Below, piece by piece: positions 17,494 to 26,294 of a stretch of 64,000 nucleotides of DNA. Made by a program: the position numbers and the translations under genes. The first letter of the stretch is position 1; each line of letters opens with the position of its first letter. The notes beneath the pieces are model-generated. The model was not told where the DNA came from. It saw only the letters and a list, made by a program, of their open reading frames with translations, and made no database searches. Source of the DNA: Bacillus sp. Marseille-P3661 (GTDB taxonomy: Bacteria > Bacillota > Bacilli > Bacillales > Bacillaceae_J); NCBI RefSeq assembly GCF_900240995.1, contig NZ_LT965955.1, forward strand, positions 235,454-299,453, written 5' to 3'.

Positions 17494-18867
17494 ATGCTAA
17501 AAACAGAAAAGCTAGTGGAGGATTTATTAACTATTATTCCCGACACAAAACGAGTAACGACAAATGAAACAATTTTGGAGCATCATAGTAAAGGAATTAC
17601 ATATCATGAACCACATTTACCTGATGTGGTCGTGTTTCCAGAAAACAAAGAAGAGGTACAACAAATTGTTCAGTATGCACATGAAAATGAGGTGCCAATT
17701 GTTCCTTTCGGAGTAGGAAGCTGCATGGAAGGACAGGTTATCCCTGTCAATGGCGGTATTTCAATTGATTTCATTCAAATGAATAACATCATTGAAGTAC
17801 GTCCAGATGATTTTATTGTAAAAGTACAACCTGGCGTAACGAGACAACAATTGAATAAGCACCTGAAAAAGTATGGATTGTTTTTCCCGGTGGATCCGGG
17901 TGCTGACGCAACAATCGGCGGAATGGCGGCAACAAATGCGAGTGGAACCAATGCCGTTAAATATGGCATTATGCGAGATAACGTGTTAGGGTTAGAAGTT
18001 GTTTTAGCCGATGGAAAGGTCATAAAAACAGGTGGAACATATTTCAAGTCGTCTGCTGGCTATGATCTAACTGGTTTAATGGTTGGTTCAGAGGGGACGC
18101 TTGGAGTATTTACGGAAATTACATTGCGCCTTTATGGAATCCCAGAAGTCATTATGGCAGCTAAAGCGAACTTTCCTAGTATTGAGGCAGCTGGTAAAGC
18201 AGCTGAATCGATTTTAAAAAGCGGTATTCCTGTTTCGCGGATGGAGCTCGTTGATGAAAAAACAATTGAGGCAGTAAATGAATATAAACAAACGAATTAC
18301 AAAATTGCACCAACCTTATTTTTTGAGTTCGTTGGCAGCCAAGGTGCGGTTAATGATGATGTGGAACTTGCAAAAGAAGTGACTGCGATGGAAGGCTGCG
18401 TGTCGTTTGAGTTTGAAACAGATAGCATCGCTAGAGCTCAGCTTTGGGAGGCGCGGCATGACGCTGCTTTTGCTATCGTCGATCGCAAAAAAGGCAAGCT
18501 GCTCATTTCAACGGATGTGTGTGTGCCAATTTCTGAGCTTACAAATGCGATTGTGGATACAAGAAGAGCTGTAGAAAAGTACGGAATTTATGCAGCCATT
18601 CTTGGCCATGTTGGGGATGGTAATTACCACGCTGCATGTGCGGTAGATCCAAACGATCCGGATGAAATGAAACGTATGAAACTGATGAATGAAGAAATCA
18701 TTGAATTTGCATTAGCACATGGCGGAACATGTACAGGGGAGCATGGCATTGGTGTTGGTAAGATCCAGTTTCTGAAACAGCAACACGGGTATGGTGTTGA
18801 AGTGATGAAGATGATTAAATCCACATTAGATCCAAAGGGCATTTTAAATCCAGGTAAAATATTTTAA
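17494..18867 (+). CDS. FAD-linked oxidase, GlcD/D-lactate dehydrogenase type
   Basis: The 457-residue flavoprotein has an FAD-binding PCMH domain (about 40-215; VPFGVGSCMEGQ, VDPGADATIGGMAATNASGT) and a GlcD-type C-terminal domain with GHVGDGNYHAAC and GGTCTGEHGIGVGK. The family oxidises 2-hydroxy acids such as glycolate, D-lactate or D-2-hydroxyglutarate. There is no adjacent glcF-type iron-sulfur subunit, so it may act alone, as D-lactate dehydrogenase-like members do. The ATG follows GAGGAGTGGGGAAAC. Exact substrate cannot be given. Confidence 0.88.
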   Translation: MLKTEKLVEDLLTIIPDTKRVTTNETILEHHSKGITYHEPHLPDVVVFPENKEEVQQIVQYAHENEVPIVPFGVGSCMEGQVIPVNGGISIDFIQMNNIIEVRPDDFIVKVQPGVTRQQLNKHLKKYGLFFPVDPGADATIGGMAATNASGTNAVKYGIMRDNVLGLEVVLADGKVIKTGGTYFKSSAGYDLTGLMVGSEGTLGVFTEITLRLYGIPEVIMAAKANFPSIEAAGKAAESILKSGIPVSRMELVDEKTIEAVNEYKQTNYKIAPTLFFEFVGSQGAVNDDVELAKEVTAMEGCVSFEFETDSIARAQLWEARHDAAFAIVDRKKGKLLISTDVCVPISELTNAIVDTRRAVEKYGIYAAILGHVGDGNYHAACAVDPNDPDEMKRMKLMNEEIIEFALAHGGTCTGEHGIGVGKIQFLKQQHGYGVEVMKMIKSTLDPKGILNPGKIF

Positions 18868-18900
18868 ATTAATTATTTAAAAAAAGCTTTGTAAACGCAG

Positions 18901-18926
18901 ATGTTGATTTCCGCTCCAATCAACAT
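18901..18926. other. Perfect hairpin after the oxidase gene
   Basis: ATGTTGATT (18901-18909) pairs with AATCAACAT (18918-18926) around an 8-nt loop. No T run follows, so it is not a classic terminator. It may protect the 3' end or pause RNA polymerase before the true terminator downstream. Confidence 0.45.
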
Positions 18927-18967
18927 CAGTTGTAAATCAACATTAAATTTTAACAGAGCCAAAATAA

Positions 18968-19015
18968 AAGCAACTTCCATGGGAACCAATTCTCAGTGGA
19001 AGTTGCTTATTTATT
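18968..19015. terminator. Terminator of the GlcD-like oxidase gene
   Basis: AAGCAACTTCCA (18968-18979) pairs perfectly with TGGAAGTTGCTT (18997-19008), followed by a T-rich stretch. A-rich sequence on the other side means it may also end the convergent DinB gene. Confidence 0.85.
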
Positions 19016-19081
19016 ATACTATGAAGACGCAAATTGTGTATTATTTCAATAATTGATTAATCTAAATAGTCTTGCGAATAC

Positions 19082-19540
19082 TTACCCTCTACTAATGAAA
19101 AACGGTAGTTCTTTAACCCCGATTAAACGAGCGTACGTAAATAATTGCCCTTTGTGATGTATCTCATGGTCTTTTCCGCTTTCAAGCATAACCATTCCAG
19201 GCATTTTCATACCGGCAAACTCGACGATTTGCTCTAATTGCTCATTTGTAAGAGATTCTAGACCAGCTTTTGTTTGTTCTGTTTCTGATTGAATAGTTGA
19301 AAGTAATTCATTTATGCTATCGACAGATTTCTTTTCGGTTGGAGGAGTAAATACGCCCCTTTTAACCGTTTGAACGAACATTTCAGTTGCACTTGTTATA
19401 TGTAAGACTAGTTCAGAAAATGACATCGCGTCTTCCCAAGGCTTGTAGTTAAGGTGCTCATCTCCCACCGTTTTTACTAATTCAATCAATGCATTGCGGT
19501 GAGCCATCCAGCTATTCATAAACCCATTCATTCTTTCCAT
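19082..19540 (-). CDS. DinB-family protein
   Basis: This 152-residue four-helix-bundle protein has a DinB-like fold with possible metal-binding histidines in SELVLHITSATE and GKDHEIHHKGQLFTYARL. DinB/YfiT-type proteins are often metal-dependent thiol transferases or of unknown role; many Bacillus paralogues are uncharacterised. The ATG at 19540 is preferred, eleven bases from AAAGGAG. The in-frame GTG at 19552 overlaps that site. It is monocistronic. Confidence 0.85.
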   Translation of the reverse strand: MERMNGFMNSWMAHRNALIELVKTVGDEHLNYKPWEDAMSFSELVLHITSATEMFVQTVKRGVFTPPTEKKSVDSINELLSTIQSETEQTKAGLESLTNEQLEQIVEFAGMKMPGMVMLESGKDHEIHHKGQLFTYARLIGVKELPFFISRG

Positions 19541-19787
19541 ATTGTAAAGCACTCCTTTTATTGTCCAAATATTACCACATAGGAAATTATATAATAGGCT
19601 GTTGTTATTTCAAAATTTTATGATTGTGCGCAGGCAAATATTATGACTAACGACATGCCTAGTTATTGAACATAAACATTAAAAACTGTAAAGTGGAAAT
19701 AAATAATATGTAAATTTTGTTAAAGGAGTATGAACATACTAGTAAGATAAAGTTCGTTGATAACAATTTAATAAAGGATGATTAATT

Positions 19788-21668
19788 TTGTTGAAAATAC
19801 AGCAAGTTGAACGATCAAATTATCATAACTTAAAATTACTGCTATTATTCTTACTTTTTGCTATATTTGTTGGTGTTGTTCTATTTGGGATGGAATCCTA
19901 TATTCGCAGAAATTTTAGTTATGGCTTTGAATGGATTAGTGCACATACCAATCCGTTTATATTAAATTACATTATTTTATTTTTAGTATTTCTAGTGTTT
20001 TTTGCGTTGTTTAATGATTTCTTAATAAGCTTTACTGTTTTTTCTTTTGTGATGCTGACTATTGCTGTTATTGATAAATATAAATTTTTATTTTTAGGCG
20101 AATATTTATATCCTTGGGATGTGCTATTGTATCAGCAATTATTTAATTTGTTGCCGCAGCTATTAAATGAAATTACTTTAAAACATTATTTGATTGCAAT
20201 AGTTACGGTTATCATCGCTGTTTTAGCGATTTGGCTGTTTAAAAAATTCATGCCATTTTTTAATATAAAAATGGGCTGGATTTCAAGAATTGTGTTGTTA
20301 CTTGTAAGCGTCGGATTAATTATTTCATTTTTCTTTTTCCGTAGCACACCACTTAAAGGTGTTTTTGCTTCTATGGGTATTGAAAATATAAACTGGAATC
20401 AAGCGACCAATTATAATATTAATGGTTTTGCCTTAGCATTTGTATTAAATACGGAAAGTACGATTATTTTTGCGCCGCAAGGCTATAGTGAAGAAAATAT
20501 TTTACAGACGATTGATGAGCTAGAAAAAATCTTGCCAAACGAGCAAGCAGTATCCACTACCGAGCTTGAACAAAAACCTAATATTATTATGATTATGAAC
20601 GAAGCCTTTTGGGATCCAACTTTATTGCAGGCTGTTAATTTTAGTAAGGATCCAATGCCAACAGTTCGCAGTAATCAAAGTGGCTGGTTATTATCACCGC
20701 AATTTGGAGGAGGAACTGCTAACATTGAATTCGAAGCGTTGACAGGGCTAAGTGTATCATTTTTACCAACAGGATCAATTGCGTATCAGCAATTTGTAAG
20801 CCGCCCTGTTCCGTCCATGGCAAGCCTTTTACGTGATCAAGGCTACAATCCGGTTGCAATTCATCCGTATTATAGCTGGTTTTGGAGCCGCGAGAAGGTT
20901 TATCCACTAATCGGCTTTGATCAGTTTATTAGTCTTGATAACTTTGAAGGTGCGACTTATCGTGGCCCATATATCGCTGATCAGGAAGTAAATAAACGGA
21001 TTATTTCACAAACAGAGAAGTCGGAGGAGCCTGTATTTATTTATGCTGTTACGATGCAAAATCACGGGCCGTATGAAAAAAATCGCTATAAAGAGGTTGA
21101 TGTAACGGTTGAAAGTTCTATATTATCACCGGAATCGATTGATTCACTCACATCGTATACACAGGGAGTTGTTGAGGCAGATCGTTCATTAGAAGAGTTG
21201 ATCAATTATTATAAAAAGTCAGAAGAGCCAACCATACTTGTGTTTTTTGGTGATCATTTGCCGTTTTTAGGTGCAAATTATTTAACCTATTTAGAAGCGG
21301 GTTACATTGAGTCAGCAGGTCCATGGTCATTGGAGGAATATCAACGGATGAGAGCTACGCCGTTAGTTTTATGGTCTAACTACATGGTTGAAAAGGTTGA
21401 ACTTCCTGTTATGAGCGGGTCCTTTTTGCCGCCTTATATCATGGAGTTGGCACAATTAGAAAAGCCGTTGTATTATCAGTTTTTAGAACATTATAGCGGG
21501 CAGTTGTCCGGTTTTACTACTTCTATTAAAACAACTCCGAATGGAGAGTTATACAAAGATACACCTGATGATGTTAAGTCCCTGGAAGATATATATTCAA
21601 GACTTCAATATGATTTATTATTTGGAAAACAGTATGGAGTACCAAGATTATTTAATAAGGAACAATAG
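19788..21668 (+). CDS. LtaS/MdoB-family phosphoglycerol transferase-like membrane protein
   Basis: About five membrane segments in the first 200 residues precede an extracellular sulfatase-fold domain, as in lipoteichoic-acid synthases. Catalytic-site blocks include MIMNEAFWDPT, GGGTANIEFEALTG with candidate nucleophile Thr310, MQNHGPY and VFFGDHLPF. Length (626) is close to LtaS (about 640-650). The family transfers glycerol-phosphate from phosphatidylglycerol to a glycolipid or polymer outside the membrane. Sequence motifs are not identical to the main LtaS, so it may be a paralogue with another acceptor. Start is TTG (19788), served by AAAGGATG. Confidence 0.87.
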   Translation: MLKIQQVERSNYHNLKLLLLFLLFAIFVGVVLFGMESYIRRNFSYGFEWISAHTNPFILNYIILFLVFLVFFALFNDFLISFTVFSFVMLTIAVIDKYKFLFLGEYLYPWDVLLYQQLFNLLPQLLNEITLKHYLIAIVTVIIAVLAIWLFKKFMPFFNIKMGWISRIVLLLVSVGLIISFFFFRSTPLKGVFASMGIENINWNQATNYNINGFALAFVLNTESTIIFAPQGYSEENILQTIDELEKILPNEQAVSTTELEQKPNIIMIMNEAFWDPTLLQAVNFSKDPMPTVRSNQSGWLLSPQFGGGTANIEFEALTGLSVSFLPTGSIAYQQFVSRPVPSMASLLRDQGYNPVAIHPYYSWFWSREKVYPLIGFDQFISLDNFEGATYRGPYIADQEVNKRIISQTEKSEEPVFIYAVTMQNHGPYEKNRYKEVDVTVESSILSPESIDSLTSYTQGVVEADRSLEELINYYKKSEEPTILVFFGDHLPFLGANYLTYLEAGYIESAGPWSLEEYQRMRATPLVLWSNYMVEKVELPVMSGSFLPPYIMELAQLEKPLYYQFLEHYSGQLSGFTTSIKTTPNGELYKDTPDDVKSLEDIYSRLQYDLLFGKQYGVPRLFNKEQ

Positions 21669-21689
21669 GAATGTGCTTATATTGGAAAA

Positions 21690-21720
21690 ATCTCATGTGG
21701 ATTCACATGAGATTTTTTTT
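21690..21720 (+). terminator. Terminator of the LtaS-like gene
   Basis: TCTCATGTG (21691-21699) pairs with CACATGAGA (21704-21712) over a 4-nt loop, followed by eight T. Confidence 0.95.
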
Positions 21721-21743
21721 AGCCATTAGTTGCTAAATATGAA

Positions 21744-21769
21744 AAGACAGCTTATAAGCAAGCTGTCTT
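21744..21769 (-). terminator. Likely terminator of the yckD-like transcript
   Basis: AAGACAGCTT (21744-21753) pairs perfectly with AAGCTGTCTT (21760-21769) around a 6-nt loop. On the minus strand TTTT follows. It sits just past the small minus-strand gene. Confidence 0.65.
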
Positions 21770-21785
21770 ATACAATGCATATAGT

Positions 21786-21932
21786 TTAGTCTGTTTTTTG
21801 ATTAGGTTTCGATACTTCATTTCCAGTTGTATATTCGTAGCTTGCCTCAAAACCAGATTCTCTAGCCTTGGGGCTTGGAACAGTTCTATATTGGTCTACA
21901 TTTTTTTGGCCAACTCGTTGTTTTTCCTTCAT
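21786..21932 (-). CDS. Small protein of unknown function (48 aa)
   Basis: An open frame of 48 codons begins with ATG twelve bases after the yckD-like stop, on the same strand, with a GAGTAGG ribosome-site candidate overlapping that stop. The peptide is hydrophilic, starts MKEKQRVGQKNVDQYRT and has many Tyr, Ser, Glu and Lys; no signal peptide or membrane segment. I do not recognise it. The tight spacing and a hairpin after its stop support a real cotranscribed gene. It may be a minor spore-associated protein, but this is speculation. Confidence 0.5.
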   Translation of the reverse strand: MKEKQRVGQKNVDQYRTVPSPKARESGFEASYEYTTGNEVSKPNQKTD

Positions 21933-21941
21933 TCGTTATAC

Positions 21942-22307
21942 CTACTCATTGTCTTCTTGATTTTTATTTTCGCCGTCTTTATCTTTGCCATCGCAATGCT
22001 TATGGCCATGATGCATTGGGATAAAACCGTTTTCTTTCATTTTCTCAAATCTTTTTGCTAGTTTTACTTTAATTTTTTCGCCTTTTTCCTTCGTGATGAT
22101 TCCAAACTCGACATGCTTGTCAATCATCTCTGATTTCTTCTGAAGGAGCTCTGAATGCAGCTTTTCTAACTCTTTCTTCTGCTTGTCTGTGAGTTCAACA
22201 GCCGGTTGTTGAGTTGCTCCATCGTTGTCATGATGATTTGCAAATACAGGTAATGCTAGTGCCATTGAAAAAATCAAAGCACTGAGTAAAATCGTAAGTT
22301 TTTTCAT
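21942..22307 (-). CDS. Secreted YckD-like protein (DUF2680)
   Basis: The 121-residue protein has a clear signal peptide (MKKLTILLSALIFSMALALP, cleavage after VFA near residue 23). It is followed by a helical DUF2680-type core, VELTDKQKKELEKLHSELLQKK and GIITKEKGEKIKVKLAKRFEKM, and a histidine/charge-rich tail with HHGHKHCDG. Similar proteins such as YckD are exported and of unknown role; the His-rich tail could bind metal. The start follows GGAGGAATAAAG. A 48-residue gene follows on the same transcript. Confidence 0.82.
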   Translation of the reverse strand: MKKLTILLSALIFSMALALPVFANHHDNDGATQQPAVELTDKQKKELEKLHSELLQKKSEMIDKHVEFGIITKEKGEKIKVKLAKRFEKMKENGFIPMHHGHKHCDGKDKDGENKNQEDNE

Positions 22308-22430
22308 CTTTATTCCTCCAATTCGCTTTTTACAAATGTTAATATGTACCTATTTCCAGGAATTATCCAAAAAATATTTTTTAATCTGAGTATATTTGGA
22401 GATGTTGGGAGCAGAATAAAGCGTTTTTTA

Positions 22431-22529
22431 GATATATCAGCCACTTTTGGACGGATATCTGCAACTTTTAAAATATATCAGCCGCATTGGTGTGCATATC
22501 AGCCACTTTTTAGATATATCTGCAACTAG
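22431..22529. repeat. Short degenerate tandem repeat (about 20 bp units)
   Basis: Five degenerate copies of ATATATCAGCCACTTTT-like words follow each other: units around 22433, 22453, 22472, 22494 and 22513, alternating CAGCC and CTGCAA variants. No gene is supported in 22308-22585, so this appears to be an intergenic repeat between the yckD leader and the dctP terminator. Confidence 0.6.
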
Positions 22530-22585
22530 TAAACATTCTCATATAAATCTCGAGACAAGAGTGCTATAAATTGAAAAGAATATAA

Positions 22586-22617
22586 AAAGTCCCGCTAACT
22601 TTTGATTTAGCGGGACG
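22586..22617 (-). terminator. Terminator of dctP
   Basis: GTCCCGCTAA (22589-22598) pairs with TTAGCGGGAC (22607-22616). On the minus strand TTTTTA follows directly. It ends the TRAP transporter transcript. Confidence 0.93.
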
Positions 22618-22630
22618 TTGTAAGGTCAAC

Positions 22631-23728
22631 TTAATTTGCAGCAGCTGCCTCAATTTCTGATTTTAACTTTTCTAAAATTGCACCACTTACAGTTGATACT
22701 TCATTCACATAGTATTCATGAACAGGTAGTGCTAATTCTTTAAAAGCCTGGCGTTGCTCTTCTGTTAACTCAATTACTTCAGTTGGATATTCTGTGTTAG
22801 TTTTAATTTTTTCTAGGAATTCAGTATTCTGCTGCTTTTGTAAGTCAAAAATCCATGGTTGTAATTCTTCAACTGTTTCGTCGATCAACGCACGAATATC
22901 TGCAGGTAAATCGTTATAGAAAGTAGGATTAACAGTTGTCATCGCTACATAGTTATTGTGATTTGAAATCGTCATATGGCTTTGAACTTCATGGAATGAT
23001 GCATCTTCTATAAAGAAGATTGGATTTTCTTGGCCTTCCACAGTGCCTTGCTCAAGGCCTGTATAAAGTTCGCCCCAGCTCATTGGTGTTGGATTTGCAC
23101 CGTATGCTTTGTAAGACTCAAGCATTAATGGTGACGTTTGTGTTCTCATTTTAAAACCCTTAAAATCATCTGGTGAATTTAACTCTTTATTACCAGTCCA
23201 TTGTGTTGCGCCTTCTGTCCAATAAGCAAGCGGCTTAATGTTGTGCTCTTCATACTTTGCTGCAAGGTCCACGTTTAAAGCTTCGCTTGAGTTTAAAATT
23301 TCCTGTGTTTTCGCGACATCATCTGGGAATAGGAAATGCAGTGCGAAAAGCTGTCCTTCAGGAACCATTGTACCTGTAAAGCCTGGCGATACAATTGCGA
23401 ACTCAACAGCGCCATTTTGAAGCTGTTCAACTTGGTTTACTTCACTGCCAAGTCCACCGAATTCATAAACATCAATCTTGATATTTCCATTTGACTTTTC
23501 TTCCATACGTTTTGCAAATTCTTCAGCATATTCATATTGAACTTGACCATCTAATTCTTCAGTAACAAATCTCCAATGATAGGATTTTTCTTCTGTTGAT
23601 CCTTCGTCTCCGCTGTTTCCTTCCGGAGCTTCCTCGTTTGCTGTTTCGCTCCCGCCACAAGCGGCTAGTACAAGACCTAATGCAAACAGTAAGCTTAGTA
23701 ATAACAGTGACTTTCTTTTGAAAAACAT
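22631..23728 (-). CDS. dctP: TRAP transporter substrate-binding lipoprotein DctP
   Basis: The 365-residue solute-binding protein carries a lipoprotein signal with lipobox LAAC (Cys24), so it is tethered outside the membrane. The DctP fold is seen in MRTQTSPLMLESYKAYGANPTPMSW and GLEQGTVEGQENP, where the family arginine that binds the carboxylate of the ligand lies in MRTQ. It delivers organic acids to the DctQM permease encoded upstream. The ATG at 23728 is preferred to the TTG one codon earlier; AGGGGGT is the ribosome site. It is last in dctQ-dctM-dctP, separated from dctM by 294 bases. Confidence 0.93.
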   Translation of the reverse strand: MFFKRKSLLLLSLLFALGLVLAACGGSETANEEAPEGNSGDEGSTEEKSYHWRFVTEELDGQVQYEYAEEFAKRMEEKSNGNIKIDVYEFGGLGSEVNQVEQLQNGAVEFAIVSPGFTGTMVPEGQLFALHFLFPDDVAKTQEILNSSEALNVDLAAKYEEHNIKPLAYWTEGATQWTGNKELNSPDDFKGFKMRTQTSPLMLESYKAYGANPTPMSWGELYTGLEQGTVEGQENPIFFIEDASFHEVQSHMTISNHNNYVAMTTVNPTFYNDLPADIRALIDETVEELQPWIFDLQKQQNTEFLEKIKTNTEYPTEVIELTEEQRQAFKELALPVHEYYVNEVSTVSGAILEKLKSEIEAAAAN

Positions 23729-23948
23729 CAAATACCCCCTGAATTTTATTTAGGCTATTTAAAGCCCTTTCTATCTCGGTTTAACAGGCAGTAATACCCA
23801 CACTTTAAGATATTGAGAAATTACTAATATTGCTGAGTGAGGGGAACAGCCTATAATACCTAGATTGGTTCAACTAACCACCACTGGTGGAAGTTTCACT
23901 TTTATAGAAATCACTCTTAGTGTAACTTATATCTAGAGGGGATAAGAG

Positions 23949-23995
23949 GTGGATATACTAGTTAGTAACTTTCCAACTTGAGAGAAAGTATCCAC
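23949..23995 (-). other. Nested hairpin in the dctM-dctP spacer
   Basis: GTGGAT (23949-23954) pairs with ATCCAC (23990-23995) and ACTTTC (23968-23973) with GAAAGT (23984-23989), one stem stacked on the other with a 13-nt bulge. It lies in the unusually long spacer before dctP. Such structures often stabilise or uncouple the segment encoding the binding protein, which is needed in excess. The rest of the spacer shows only a short CCACCA-C-TGGTGG palindrome near 23879. Confidence 0.45.
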
Positions 23996-24022
23996 TATCA
24001 CCCTACAGATGTAAGTTTCACA

Positions 24023-25288
24023 TTATAAAAGGAAGAGTGAGATTTCTTCAAAAAATACGAGTAATACCGCAATGCCAATAAGCATCGCTATATAGGGAGG
24101 AGTCCCCCTGATAACATCTAAATACGATTTATTAAAGACAGCACTTGCTGTAAAAATATCAACTCCAAATGGTGGTGTCGCGGAACCTAGTGCAGCCTGA
24201 AATGTGATGATCACGCCTAAGTGGACAGGGTCGATGCCAGCTTCCATCGCTGCTCTGTAAAAGATAGGAGTTAAAATTAAAATAACAACAATTGGATCAA
24301 CAAACATACAGCCAATAAAAAAGAAGATTGAGACAATGGCTAATATGTATAATGCACTTGGGTCAGTTCCTAGCACAGTTTCTGTTACCATTTGTGGGAT
24401 TCTTGCGTACGAAATCGCCCATGTAAACGCCTGGCCACCAGCAACTAAAATGAATACCGCTGACGTTACTAAACCAGTTGAAAGTGCGATTTTTGGCATA
24501 TCACTAAATTTGATAGATTTATAGATGATTACTTCTAAAATAAAAGCATATAAAACTGAAATGCCAGCTGCTTCTGTGGGACTAAATAGTCCTGTGTAGA
24601 TTCCTCCAATAATTATGACCGGGAATCCAAGCGGCAATAATGCCTTTTTCGTAAGCTTAAAGCGATTGACCCATGAAAGTTTCTCAGCAAGCGGAATATT
24701 TTTAGACTTTGCATAAAAATAGCTATAAACTGAAAAGCAGAAAAATACGAGCAAGCCTGGGCCGATTCCCGCGATAAATAGATCACCGACAGAGGTACCG
24801 GTAACAAGTGCATACATGATCATGCCAATACTTGGCGGAACTAATAATGCAACATCACTTGCATTAATAATTAAAGCCATTGCACTTGAATCCTTGTAGC
24901 CGATTTTTAATAAGCGCTCCCGCATAGGTTTCCCGATGGCAACAACCGTTGCTTGCGTTGAGCCTGAAATGGACCCAAACAATGTACAAGCAGCTGCAGT
25001 TGTAATTGCGTATCCACCGCGTAAATGTCCGACAAATGCTCCGACAAAGTCAAGTAATCGCTTAGAAGTTTTACCGGTAGACATGATGTCTGCTGCAAAA
25101 ATAAACAATGGTACAGCGAGCAGGACATAAGCGGAAATTCCTTCCATCATTTGCTGTATCAATAGCATAGGGTTCAAATTTCCAAAGTAAATCATCACAA
25201 CTGCTAACGGTGCAGCAATTAGCGGAATCATCATCGGAAAGCCGAGCAGCAGGAACACAACCATTATGACTAATAAAGTAGTTACCAT
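24023..25288 (-). CDS. dctM: TRAP transporter large permease DctM
   Basis: This 421-residue protein with about twelve membrane segments is the ion-coupled transport subunit of a TRAP system. Family blocks include VPLFIFAADIMSTGKTSKRLLDF, GSISGSTQATVVAIG, SPTEAAGISVLYA and a final VIRGTPPYIAMLIG. It uses a sodium or proton gradient rather than ATP. It lies between dctQ and dctP on the minus strand. The start ATG follows AGGAAGGAATATAAC. The substrate, probably a carboxylate, cannot be read from the sequence. Confidence 0.94.
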   Translation of the reverse strand: MVTTLLVIMVVFLLLGFPMMIPLIAAPLAVVMIYFGNLNPMLLIQQMMEGISAYVLLAVPLFIFAADIMSTGKTSKRLLDFVGAFVGHLRGGYAITTAAACTLFGSISGSTQATVVAIGKPMRERLLKIGYKDSSAMALIINASDVALLVPPSIGMIMYALVTGTSVGDLFIAGIGPGLLVFFCFSVYSYFYAKSKNIPLAEKLSWVNRFKLTKKALLPLGFPVIIIGGIYTGLFSPTEAAGISVLYAFILEVIIYKSIKFSDMPKIALSTGLVTSAVFILVAGGQAFTWAISYARIPQMVTETVLGTDPSALYILAIVSIFFFIGCMFVDPIVVILILTPIFYRAAMEAGIDPVHLGVIITFQAALGSATPPFGVDIFTASAVFNKSYLDVIRGTPPYIAMLIGIAVLLVFFEEISLFLL

Positions 25289-25399
25289 GTTATATTCCTT
25301 CCTGTTAGTATTTTATTTTTATTGTGGAGCAGGAAATTGTTTAATGGCGTTTATGAGGATCTACAATTCAAGTAGTCCTGTACGAGTCGTACATTCCTA

Positions 25400-25918
25400 T
25401 TAAGCAGAATAATCCTTTTGTTCTGTAGCAAGATAAACGTCTTTTTCTTTAACGTTAATCCAAGCATTTCTTATAAATTGTAGCCCGCCTAATAATAAGC
25501 CAATTGGGACAAAGGATATCATTAAGTACTCAGGTACTTGTAAGGCAGAAGTGACACGACCGGACTCATAGACAGAGACCAAATATACGTAAGCAAAGTA
25601 GGTGAGAATAAACAGAATAATTGCCGTAACGAATGGAATAAAAACTGCTAAAGCTTTGCGGAGTTTATAAGGAGCCATGTCAAAAAATGCAGACATATTA
25701 ATATGGCGGCCTTTTCTGGCTGCATAGCCAATACCCATAAAGGTGGCTAGTATTACAGAAAATTTGCTAATCTCAGCTGAAAACGCCCAACTTGATCCAA
25801 AGATAACGCGGTTTAAAACATTTCCTACTACCATAATGGCGATGATAATGATGGCATAAGACAAAATCGCCTCTTCAATTTTCATCATCCACCGATCTAA
25901 TGTTTGTAAAAAGCTCAA
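25400..25918 (-). CDS. dctQ: TRAP transporter small permease DctQ
   Basis: The 172-residue protein has four membrane segments (about 18-38, 50-70, 92-113, 134-154) and the family blocks NVLNRVIFGSSWAFSAEISKF and AARKGRHINMSAFFD. It forms the membrane complex with DctM. Start codon is TTG at 25918, with GGAGAGGATG upstream. It is the first gene of the transporter operon; a HD-GYP gene upstream on the same strand is separated by a terminator and repeat element. Confidence 0.92.
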   Translation of the reverse strand: MSFLQTLDRWMMKIEEAILSYAIIIIAIMVVGNVLNRVIFGSSWAFSAEISKFSVILATFMGIGYAARKGRHINMSAFFDMAPYKLRKALAVFIPFVTAIILFILTYFAYVYLVSVYESGRVTSALQVPEYLMISFVPIGLLLGGLQFIRNAWINVKEKDVYLATEQKDYSA

Positions 25919-26161
25919 TTAGGACATCCTCTCCTTTTTGAATGGTAAATACTAGAATAAAAGAGTGATATTTTCCATCATATCTTAAATACGAACTACT
26001 TCACAAACCGCCTATTTCCCGATAATTATCTATATATCTGTATAATTTGGGCTTAGACACGCTTAACGGTAAAATATTTACAAATACTCCCATGTCCTTC
26101 TATATGGTCTATATTCCTAAATATTCAGCAAATACTGACAAGCATCGAACAACAATCCGAT

Positions 26162-26273
26162 AAGTGCCTGTCACTTGTCGAATGGAATATCCAATTCGAG
26201 ACAAGAAAAAAAGAATCCACCAAATGGTGAATCCTTCATAGTTCATTAATATTTTCGACAAGTGCCAGGCACC
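26162..26273. repeat. Facing pair of GTGCCTGTCACTTGTC elements around a terminator
   Basis: AAGTGCCTGTCACTTGTCGA (from 26162) and the inverted copy TTCGACAAGTGCCAGGCACC (26254-26273) face each other. Between them lies a partial copy (ATTCGAGACAAG, 26194-26205) and the terminator of the HD-GYP gene. The core AAGTG-CCTGT-CACTT is itself palindromic. The same element recurs at six or more other intergenic places in the window. The rest of 25919-26160 holds A+T-rich leader DNA of dctQ. Confidence 0.8.
26205..26233 (-). terminator. Terminator of the HD-GYP gene
   Basis: On the minus strand ATTCACCA pairs with TGGTGGAT (one wobble) and is followed by seven T (the A run at 26206-26212). It lies inside the facing repeat pair. 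Confidence 0.75.
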
Positions 26274-26294
26274 TAAAAGAGCGGGTTCGGTGCT

